From Drosophila persimilis (lineage: Eukaryota; Arthropoda; Insecta; Diptera; Drosophilidae), in NCBI RefSeq assembly GCF_003286085.1, contig NW_020825289.1, positions 7,316,001-7,380,000 of the forward strand: DNA of 64,000 nucleotides, in the 5' to 3' direction. The notes under the pieces were generated by a model. That model saw nothing but the letters and a program-made list of their open reading frames with translations. It searched no databases and had not been told where the DNA came from. This document shows positions 34,150 to 43,948 of this stretch, one piece after another. The position numbers were made by a program, and so were the translations under genes. Positions within the stretch are counted from its first letter, which is position 1; each line of letters starts with the position of its first letter.

Positions 34150-34582
34150 TTTAACTTCCTTTTTGTTCATGAATTGTGACGACCCTCAGAAATATACCAA
34201 AATATACCGTCTCATTTGCAAGATATTCCGTAAATATACTGACGAATTCAAGTTCAATTTTACGAACTTAGCCCACTTGAGCCCCCTCTATTGAAATAGT
34301 TCAACGGCTTCAGGTAAATGGCGGAAAATATTAACGATTGTGAATTCTTCTTGTAGACACATGCCATCTTTCATCTGAACTCAAAAAAAACCACGATATC
34401 TTTCACCTGAACTGCGCTAACATTATTAAATATTCATTATTTTCGGTGGATAATTGAAGTACCCCCTTGGCTTATAATAGGTTAATCGTTCTCCGTCAAG
34501 GATATATATTGCTCAATTTTGATCTTCCGTCGAATATTATTAGCTGGATAGATCATTTAGCCGTGCCCACATAATTATATGT
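34150..34582 (-). repeat. R1 repeat, near-complete inverted copy upstream of shark
   Basis: Read on the minus strand the element begins ATTATGTGGGCACGGCTAAA, passes through ATTCGACGGAAGATCAAAAT, AACGATTAACCTATTATAAG, GTTAATATTTTCCGCC and GGGGGCTCAAGTGGGCTAAG, and ends with CAGTATATTTACGGAATATC, GGTATATTTCTGAGGGTC. This copy shows that the body seen at 4808 and 53453 and the promoter-like end seen at 11.4, 17.1 and 27.5 kb belong to one element. The Motif 1 site itself is not preserved (GTCGTCACAATTC). It lies just upstream of the shark ATG in shark's orientation. Confidence 0.7.
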
Positions 34583-35928
34583 TTATATATATGTTTTATA
34601 TATGTTTTGATGTTTAGTCTGTTCAGTGTGGCCGTTTCTGTTTGATCGTTATCGATCAGCATTCGCGATCTATCGGTATGTTTAAAGTTGGCGCGCGTTT
34701 CAATTTGGAATTTGCGTGTGATTTGAAAAGATCCCCGACTAAATCCCCAAACCATTTAATTATTTGATAAGTAAAGTAATAAACATATTTTTTAATTGTA
34801 TCGCTTTTTGTTTTATTGCGTTTCTTTCAGTGTTTTTGTTTGTTTTCATCCTTTTTTCAATGTTTTTGAAGGGGCTACTAAAACAAAGATTTCAATTATG
34901 GGCGATTGATTATGTTAGATTATTTTCATTTGTTTTCTCCGCGAATTCGTTTGTGGTTATGTGAGAATAGGCTTAAGCATTTAAAAAACGACTATACGCT
35001 ATGAAATACGGCATTAAAATTAACACAGAGTTTTAAATTATGAATTATATTTATATAAACATTTAATGTCATCAGAAATGTAGTTTTAGGTTTTTCTTTT
35101 CCTCTATTCAGCGCAGAGCACTCGCACGCGTGCGTTTCGTTTTCGATTTCGTTTCTTGCTGTTTTGCTGGTTCTTTTTTAGTTTTTTTTTTCTTTTCTTT
35201 TCTCTAGTAAGTATTGTGGCAACTTAAGTGACTAAAGGTAGATAGCTACGTACATACATAAAATATATATTTAATTCCCACCCAACTTCCCCCCAATTCA
35301 TATACACGCACGCACAGACACACTCCCGTCCTCGGAAGAGCGATCAAATCAGCCCTTAGAATTAGTGGCTAAATTGCTTAAGCGTACAGCATTTTCGGTT
35401 ATGTTCTCTGTTTAAGTAGCTGCTCTAGTCATTTTGGAGCTTTTGTTTTATTTTCTGGCATTGTGTCTCGAAACAACGCACCACAAAACATTAAAATTTG
35501 GATTATGTGGCAAGTTTTCGAATCAAAGTGCTGCAAAAGATAACTGGCATTGACAAGGAATTTTGGTTCGACTCCTGGCCGTTGCTTCTGATTCTAAAAT
35601 CGGTTTCTGCTTATGTTTTCTCGGTCCTTTCTCCTCTGTTGCTTATGGTGTGCTTCGGCTATTGCTGATTATACGCCGCTGTTTCTGCTACTGCTGTTCT
35701 TTCCACTAAAAAATAACTAGATTCTAATGTAGAACAAAATTAATGAACGTATCATGAACGTATCGAAGCATTCAAGAAATCATAGGTTCCTCTTGTGTTT
35801 GTTAATGTTTTCTCCTTTTTCTTTACATTTATGACTTTTTTGTTGTTGTTGATTGTTGCTGTGGCGCCGCCGCCGTTGCCGATGCCGCTGCCGCTGCTTG
35901 TATATATGTTATATATTTGTTTCTTGCA
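34583..35928. other. Region between shark and mrj, mostly mrj 3' UTR
   Basis: The mrj stop is at 35929 on the minus strand, so much of this AT-rich tract could be its 3' UTR. It holds T-rich runs (35175-35200), a GCCGCCGCCG-type segment near 35866-35895 and an ORF-like stretch at 34764-34964 that is low-complexity Phe-rich and not convincing. No other gene is visible. Confidence 0.4.
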
Positions 35929-37561
35929 TTAATTAGATATTGAAGAGAGCTTTTGGGAAACTCCGTTCACAGTCTTTGATTTAAGGACATCGTTTTCATA
36001 TGAAAAGACAGTTTCCTTGCCATTCTCAACGACCCTGCAATGAATGAGAGGAGAATTGTTAAGGAATACCCAATGCATTTTCTGTGCATGTCACATACCG
36101 CTTGGTCATCAGCTTCTTGCCATTGACAAACACCGTCGATGTGGAGGTGCGCTTGACGGCAGCATTAGGGCCACCAGAGATGTGGGTAACGCCACTGCTG
36201 CCATTGCCAGCTGTCATTGACGTGAACGAGGTGAAACCGCTGGTAGGCATACAAAAATCCATCATTGAGTAGTTGAGCATGGGCGCCCCAAATGGGCTGG
36301 CCATTTTGTGCTGGTGATGGTGATGATGGCGCGATCCTCCTCCAAATCCTGCAGCACTGGAGCCATGACGTCGACTGCTGCCCGAGCCACCGCCGCCGCC
36401 GCTCATTGTCCCATTTGTGTATCCATTAGCATCTGAATAAGACATTCCATTCGATTCGTATTAGATCGATCAGCAGCAGCTGAACCTCTTACCACTTACC
36501 TCTGAAAAAGTCGGCAAAGGGCGAATTTACGCCAAAGAACTCGCGGAAGACCTCCTCTGGTGGTCGGAACACGAACGGAAATCCGCCCATAATATCAAAG
36601 TCGTCATAGTCGTGAGTGCTGTAATGATGACGGGCATGAGAGTTGCGGCTTTGGCCGCGTTCGCCCAGACCATCCTTGCCGTACTCGTCATAGATGCGAC
36701 GTTTCTTCTCTGCGAAAACGGAAGGAAAAACACGAACAGAGGAACGTAAGATGGAGTCGAACTAAAATGCTTTCTCGGGATTAGTTTGTATAACAATTCG
36801 GGCTGCATTTGGGTTAGTGCTTTCAGGCCTAACGTTAGTTGCAACAAAAGCAGAACAAACGTCGTGCGGCAAGGCTGTCAGTCGGCAAAGAAAAGAACGA
36901 ACGAACGAAAGAATGAACCAAAAACTTGCAACATCGCGTGGCTTTACCAAAGAGTTTGTGAAATGGTGTGCCCTCAAAGAAGTTACGGAAGGTAAACGCC
37001 TGGTAGCGGTTGCCGGACCTGCGTCCGGAGCTCGGATAGTAATCATAGTCGTAGTCACGGCCATATGAAGTGGCACCATAGCCACTGCCACTGCCTCCTC
37101 CGCTGCTGCGATAGCGGGAGTAGCTGCCGCTGCTGCTGTTGCTCGCCGACGATTTGTGCAGCGTGGCACGGGCATCGTAGATCCGGCGCTTACGTGCTAA
37201 ACACATGATAGAGACTTAGCATTGTGATTCGTGGTTGGTCCTTCATGGGCTACACCGCCCCTTGATCCCGCAATTCCCAGAATGTCCATTCGACTGTGGA
37301 TTGAGTGTGGTGGCACAACTTACCATCGGATAGCACTTCGTAGGCCTCGGAAAGCTCGCGAAAACGTTTGTTGGCCTCATCCAGATTGTCCGGATTCTTG
37401 TCCGGATGCCATTTTAGTGCTAATTTTCGATAACTGCAAAGGAATGAAGGACGAATAAGGACGGTTGCTGGAGGAATTATCTCTGACTGCACTTACGCCT
37501 TTTTCACTTCACCGTCGGTGGCTGTACGCGCCACATCGAGAACCTGATAGTAGTCGACCAT
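35929..37561 (-). CDS. mrj: Mrj, class B J-domain chaperone (DNAJB6 type), alternative third exons
   Basis: Constant exons are 37497-37561, 37324-37433, 36099-36432 and 35929-36034. Two candidate third exons, 36948-37196 (249 nt) and 36500-36709 (210 nt), both have phase 1 ends, so using one gives 287 or 274 residues and using both 357. The J domain starts [20 protein letters not shown] and contains the HPD motif in [17 protein letters not shown]. The 36.6 kb exon continues [20 protein letters not shown] and [16 protein letters not shown], the standard DNAJB6 continuation. The 37.1 kb exon starts [17 protein letters not shown] and ends in [16 protein letters not shown] Ser/Gly/His-rich region follows. 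DNAJB6-type proteins work with Hsp70 and suppress polyglutamine aggregation. A 5' UTR exon boundary (CTCTTGCAG|AGGC) lies near 37656. Confidence 0.92.
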
Positions 37562-39030
37562 TTTGGATGGTTTACTGTGTGTAGTCTGAGCGTCTAATTG
37601 TTGTGGTGGTTGCGATTAGTTAGTTACTCGTCCGTCCAGCAAAGGGTGCAGCCTCTGCAAGAGATTTACAAATCAAAAAAAGGCTTCACATTAGTCGATA
37701 GAATGGGTACCGCTTACAACAGTTAACAGCCCTCGGAAAATTTCGAATTGTGTATAATTTTCAGGATGCTCTCTTGCTGGAAAGCAGAGTCTTACTACAA
37801 ATCAAAATATTATAAAAGTCAAACCAAAAATGAAACATCAAATTGAGAGAAAACTCAAAGGATGCTTCGATGACAGAGAAGGTTTTGGGATCATCCCCCC
37901 CCCCCCCCAAGTGCGATTACTGGGTATACCAAGAGTCGGGTATTATCCACATCTTACTATGTTGCTCTTTCGCTTCAGTTGGGCCGCCGCCGCCGCCGCC
38001 GCCGTCACCGACACTTTTTTCGAGTTCAATGTCGTACGAAAACCCCATTATGCCACCAGCAGCCGCAGCAGCGCCCACACACACGCGAATCGCGAATGAG
38101 AGGGAAAGACAGCCCGGCCAGAGACTGAGACTGAGAGACAAACAGAGAGTGGAGCAAAGAGAGTGGCGTGCCGCATGTGTGTGGGGCGTTCAGCGGTTCG
38201 GGCCGTCCATCAACTGTTTTGGGGTAAATGCTGGTCGTTCACGCGTGTGTGCCTGTGGCTCTCCCCCAGCCGGCCCTTTGTCGTCTCCACCTCATCCTCC
38301 TCCTCCTCATCCTATTGTTTACCCACCAGCCGACATTTTCGTGCAAAATAGTCGCTAATTTTATTTAATTTGCTTTGTTGTTGCTTTGCTGCCGCTTCTG
38401 ATGTTGCTTGTTGTCATGCAGCCCCCTTGACACAATTTCGTTTGATTTTGTTTGTTGTATTTTTGTGTATTTTTTATCAGACATTACACGGGGCAATTGT
38501 TGATGTTGCCTCAAGTTGTGGCCACAGGAAATATTAGCCGCCCCCCCAGGCTAAATGACAATCAATTTGCGAGAGAAGAGAGCGACCACTGAACCGATCT
38601 TCAAAAATGGACCAACTTTTTCTGATACAAAGAGATCTGTAAATATACCCAATGTTGTGTTATGTGTTTCTGATGTTTCGTGTGGGCTGGCTGTTGTCTG
38701 GGGAGTTCTTGTGGGGCGTTTCACGCGATTTGCTCGACCGTGTGAGTGATCAGATCAAGTGATCATTTGGCCAACACTTTTCTATATATTGTATCTGTCT
38801 ATTCGCGCGAGCGAGTATTTTTCTAATTTTTGTGATCTAATTTATGGGGCATTCAATGCGTTGCGTGTGCGTAAGTTTCACATAAATTTGTCATTAGCAC
38901 AGATACACGCATTAAAACACGATGTGGATTATCGGCTTGCATATGTTACAGTCCGAACTGATTCTCTGATGAAAGAAATACATAAGCCGCAGGTTGGAAA
39001 CTGCCAGGTAGAGGAAACTTTCAGTTTTAT
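37562..39030. other. mrj 5' region
   Basis: This region includes the 5' UTR part of mrj (37562-37656, acceptor TCTTGCAG on the minus strand), so the transcription start lies farther right, perhaps in the GC-richer stretch at 37980-38300. There is a run of 14 C at 37895-37908 and a (GCC)n stretch at 37982-38005. No coding sequence is supported. Confidence 0.45.
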
Positions 39031-39730
39031 TCATTGAAAATATGTACTTAATTTTCTTTGCCAAATAATTGGCAATGAACTGAGATTTAAACTCGGTTCG
39101 TTGGATTCCCAGAGCGAAACCACGTGGGGTGGCTGTGGCAGTTGCACGGGGAGGCATGCAACAACAATCGTTCGGGCGAAATATCGAATAATGAATATTC
39201 TCCCAGAAGGAAACGAAAACGAATAAATTACCCTTTAGTTAAACATATAAATAAATCCAATACATACTATATAGTACAATATCAAAACATAAAGATAGGT
39301 TGCTGCCTCGTTTATATAAACGATATTTGTTTGCCGTAGTTTATTCGTTGGCTTTTGCTGGCTGCCTATACATACATACATATGTACACTCGTACCTGTT
39401 GACATATTCGGCAGATTCTAGGTCGTAGGTGTAGGAACTTGTAGCATTGTCTAAAAGCAGCAAATGACGACGACGACTGGCCAGCCATCCGCATGACACA
39501 CTCGTCGGTTGGAGCTGTGCACGTCAGCAGAGGCACTGGCATCGGACATGGGACATGGGACATGGAGATGGAGATGAAGACATGGACGGGCGGGCAGACA
39601 CGACACGGGAGATGTTTCGGCTGACAGTTGCGGTTTGAATTTCCCTGCCAGCTCAAATCGTATGGAATCGAATCGAAGCAGTCACTCAGCACCTTGCTAG
39701 AATTCTGTTTGCGAGGGCGGCATGGCATTT
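39031..39730 (-). other. Candidate exons of an unannotated minus-strand gene
   Basis: A minus-strand segment at about 39400-39520 is flanked by a possible acceptor (GACGTGCACAG) and a GTACGAG donor. It reads LQPTSVSCGWLASRRRHLLL and then DNATSSYTYDLESAEYVN. A second acceptor in CAACTGCCACAG near 39141 would continue HPTWFRSGNPTNRV and a stop. Alternative frames downstream (MPPRATATATPRGFALGIQR) are also open, and a minus-strand AATAAA lies near 39032-39037. Upstream, 39728 starts MPCRPRKQNSSKVLSDCFDS. I recognise no family and cannot choose a model. Confidence 0.3.
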
Positions 39731-42700
39731 AAGGCATTTTGCGGCTCAGTCCGCAGACGATTTCATTTTAGGATGCCCTACTGGATGCCCTACTGGATGC
39801 CCTAGCAACAGTTTAAACACTTTAATCGGGTAAAGATAGCGTTCGTCCAAAATGTTAATGAGGAAATTAAAGCAATTATAAAAGTCGCTTCACACTCGAA
39901 CAGTTAGTAATCAGAACTGGTTTTAAAGATCAGACTAATTTCATCATTCAGATGATTCACTGTGCGAGAAATGAACAGAGTTACAGAATGTTCTCTGGGA
40001 GTTGCTTCGAATGAACATTCATGTGTGTAGATACTGTGTACATACGAGAGTAAGGTCAAAGCTGATAAAAAAAATCAAATCACTGGGCAAACAATGCATT
40101 ACAATTGATTAATTGAATCACACTCTGACTCGCAATGGAAATGTTCCGGTAATGAGATGTTTTTGAAAAAATATATTTGAGAGTCCTGATAGCATTTTGG
40201 TGCCTTATTTGAATATGCATTCAAATTCAATCAGAAACGAATGCGACTCGTTCGGATAAGTGTATTGGACACTGCCTACGCGGTGTGAAGCGTCAAACCT
40301 GAAACACTCTGAAAGTTATGTGTATGCGTTTGGTATTCTGTGGTTTGCAGAGTGGATGCTGCTGCTGCTGCTGCTGCTGCTGCGGTTGGCTATGCAAATT
40401 ACATCACCTTGTCTTTTGCAGCCACTGTGCCAATGCTGTGGTTTTTTGTGTTCACACTTTATCCATTTGTTGTCGTCTCGATTAAACCTTAACTGTGCCG
40501 CTGCATAGACAACCAGCCAGAGAAGAGAAGAGCAAATCAAATCAGGTGTCGTTGCTGGCAGCGGCGGCACTCCAGCAGCAGCCACAACAGTTGGTTGCGT
40601 GCTCACTTACACGAAAGAGCGAGACAGATGGACCGGGGCTATTGTTGGTGTTGCAAAAATTTGCCATAACCTACTTTTTGCTGCCAAGGTTCATTTGTAT
40701 AGAGGTGAGGTATTCCTGCTAGCCCTATTTGATCAATTTACTCCACTTTCTTTATCTCCCCCTCTCTCTCTCTCTCTGTTTGTCTTTCTCCCTTTTTATG
40801 TCATGCACAAACGATACTTGGCATTCAAACTGGCAATGCTTCACCCTATGTAAATACACCTTGATGCAATAAACACACACACGAACACCCGTGCCAGAGG
40901 AAACCAGCAATGAAAAACTGATAGAGGCCAACGGAAAGCAAAGCAAAGCAAATGTGCGATAAGAAAACGCTGCGCATTTATACGAATGTTGAGCTTAAAG
41001 AAAAGTCACGCAATCCGAGTGCGCAAGAGGGAAAGGAGATGCACTCACTCACTTTTGATATTTTTCGTAATTTTATTTCCTTTTCTCTTTAATTTTTGTT
41101 GTTAACCAGCAATTTCAGTTCTCGTTTTTATCACATTGTTGTCGTAGTCGGCGCGCTGCTGCGTTGCACAAAGCATTATAAAGAAATAATAAAGAAGCCA
41201 CGCAGTGCTGTGCATAAATTAAATTAACAAAAAACGCTCACGTACGCGGCAACGGTTAAGAATTAAATGCAGAGACGAGACCCCCAAACAACAAAACAGC
41301 AGCAGCTGACGGCGCAGGGTATATTTGTATGAGGGCGAGGCATTGCCCGAGAGCTCTCTCTTTGTTGGCGATCGTGGCCTTGTGAAGCAGAGAGCGAGAG
41401 TGAAAGCCTCACCTTTAACGTGTGTGTGCACACTGCGAGAGAGCGGCGTGAGCGCGGGAGAGCATTTGTTTGCATTCGCTCTCTGCTGTTCTTGCTGGTG
41501 TTGCTTTTTCGGTGCGTACCGGAAGTTGTTACGCCAATTCCTGCACAAATTATCTCCTTTTATCATTTATCTTTCCAATGCGATTTTGTTTTTCGAGCGA
41601 CCTTATCAGCGCCAGCGCATGTCTACGCGAGTGAGATCAGTTACTGTTATTGTGGCTAATGGTGGTTTACCCCCTTTTTCGGGGAACGTGATTCATCAGA
41701 TAGTTTCCGCAGAAATTTCTGCGCTCCTGTGCCTGGGTTTCGGTTTGGGTTTATTGATTGCAGATTCATTTTAATAAATGCGATTTCCATATAGCCTAAG
41801 TTTATAGCGCTATAAAAGCGGCAGAGCGCGGCAGATCACGGCAGCGAATGTGCGAAAGGCAAAACAAATTTAAATATTTAATTTTAGAAATATGCTTGGC
41901 GAGTCGTTGACGCCGCCGCAACAGTGGTAAAAAGTGGATGGAAACGATTAGTCGTGGGGCTATATACAGGGGCTATATTCTATTATACAGCTCCTGATCG
42001 CGGGTCCAGACTTCCAGAAAATGCCATTCTCGATGGCTCTTGAATCAGTGTGCCGTTGAGAGCAGGTGGGGATGAGTGTCGGGGGAGGAGGTGCCACGCA
42101 AAATGTTGCGCGAAAAATCTTTGAAAAGTTTATAAATTGAAACAGTTTCTATACAAATTGTTTGGGTGTGTGTGTGTGTGTGTGTGTGGGAATGTATTTT
42201 TAGTTTAGCGGAAAGTAAAAGACTCGAGAGGGTGTGGGAATCAGCGAAATGAATTGGTCAAAAGTTTTGCGGAAGAAAAATATGAATGCAAAAACAGAAA
42301 GAGAGAGAGAGAGAGAGAGAGTGAAAACTTTAACGAAGAAAAAGCTACTGCTAGGAATTGGAACACCGGTAAATGGTCAGTAATTATTGCAGGGAAATAA
42401 ATAACACAAATTAAATGTAGCAATGAAACCGAGAGCACTGAGGGAAAGTGAGGGAAAAACGAAAAACGAGGTGGAAACTCGCCAAATTGCACAATCACGG
42501 GGGAACAATCGCACAGCACAATGCAATGCCATGCCATGTGAAGCAATAATACTAATAACATGAAAAGCCACACCACACCCCACCCCACATCACCCCACCT
42601 CACCCCACCACAAGACCTAGAAATAGACACGTGGGCGTGGGAATCAATCTATTTATAAGGCACCCCATCCACCCACCCACACACACACCAGGCCGTCCCC

Positions 42701-42744
42701 TTGCAGCATTTTCTCTCCAACAAAAAAAGAAAATGCTGCTGTTA
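39731..42744. other. Non-coding region with microsatellites and GAGA-rich blocks
   Basis: No credible coding exon is visible. The stretch contains a 12-bp tandem array (GGATGCCCTACT, three units, about 39770-39805), (CTG)n at 40358-40382, (CT)n at 40762-40776, a promoter-like block rich in GAGAG at 41340-41465, (TG)n at 42166-42187 and (GA)n at 42301-42321. GAGAG runs are typical binding sites of the Trl/GAGA factor, so regulatory DNA is plausible. Confidence 0.45.
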
Positions 42745-42749
42745 CATCG

Positions 42750-43943
42750 CACTATGGTCCGAACGACCACTTTTGTTGGCCAAAATTAATAACTCCCGAA
42801 CGGAACAAGATTTTTTCATTTAGTTTTTTGTATTGGATATATATAATCAAAAAGAACTGGATTTAAGAAAAAAAATGGGTGTGGCACCGCCCCTTTTTTA
42901 AATAATGCATATTTAAATTTTTAGTAGTAGTGAAAAAAAGTATTAAGCATATTTTATTTAAGAAAACGGCGTTGCACGACTAAAAAAAATTTTGATTTAA
43001 ATAAAAATAAAATCGTTCAAAGGTTTGCGTAAATTATTGCCGAAATCCTTGTCTAGAAGCAAGGTTAACGCCTCGTTAGGTGATGTGTGTGCCGGCTTTC
43101 CGACTGGGTCCTGTAAAACCTTACGAACTTAGTTAGCATTCTCTGGACATAAAGATAAATGTATTGAAATAAAGGCTTGTGGCCAATCCACATATTTTCG
43201 TTCCAACATCTTTGAATTTTACCGGCATTTGTTCCGGTATGTTGCCAAACGATAACAAATTTTCTTGCTGGTACCTTTAAAAGCTTTATTAATTTCATAT
43301 GATATGTCGCCTTAAGATCCGTTTTCAAATAATTGATAATTTTACCCTTCTCTGAATTCCATACGGCAAAGAAATCTGCATTTTCGAATTTGAGGTTATG
43401 CTCTATTAATGCAAATTCCAAGAATTGTGGTCAAAAGTGGCATTTCTAACTATATACATTTTAAAAAGAATTTATTAATCTACGACACACAAAAGGTTTC
43501 AGGGTGGGACTAGGTAGGACTCACTTTGTACACCTTTTCAAAAATTAGTTTTCATTACAAGTTGGCACATGTTAAAGGCCTCACTTTAACCTTCAATTAC
43601 GAAGACATCACAACTACTAGAGACAGTTAAAAACTCAAAACACGTAGTAAGAACCCGACAGATTAAGATTCATCAAAAAAATTTAATCACGTCTTGGCGT
43701 TTTTCAATTTTTGAGAGATCTAAAGTGGTAATTTATTTGGCACTTTTCCCTTCACGTGCTTTACTAAAAAAACAGTTGGGTTGCACAGCTGATTTTGCGA
43801 ATGTGGCGCCATCTATGGAAATTTCTGGTACGCAGATTTAATGGTCGATCTTTTTCTAATGCAAAGCGATCAAAACCAGGTTTCAGTTTTGACTTTGAAA
43901 AATTAGGTTTTGGCCAACAAAAGTGGTCGTTCGGACCATAGTG
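42750..43943. mobile_element. DNA transposon with Transib-like ends, non-autonomous or decayed
   Basis: The element is bounded by perfect 36-bp terminal inverted repeats that begin CACTATGGTCCGAACGACCA. It is flanked on both sides by the same 5 bp, CATCG (42745-42749 and 43944-43948), a clean target-site duplication. A 5-bp duplication plus ends starting CACWATG are the published hallmarks of the Transib superfamily, whose ends resemble V(D)J recombination signals. Inside, the DNA is AT-rich. The longest frame is minus 43065-43421 (118 codons, MEFALIEHNLKFENADFFAV at the start), which could be a transposase scrap but is not a complete Transib transposase. With intact ends but no full transposase, it is a non-autonomous element of 1194 bp. 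Confidence 0.8.
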
Positions 43944-43948
43944 CATCG

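Noticed and set aside
34764-34964. 66-codon Phe-rich ORF near the mrj 3' end
   Set aside because: It arises from T-rich DNA; no codon bias and no start context.
43065-43421. 118-codon ORF as an active transposase
   Set aside because: It is too short, and no catalytic core is visible; at most a scrap inside a non-autonomous element.
42750-43943. hAT or P-type assignment of the transposon
   Set aside because: These families make 8-bp target duplications; the flanks here share exactly 5 bp.
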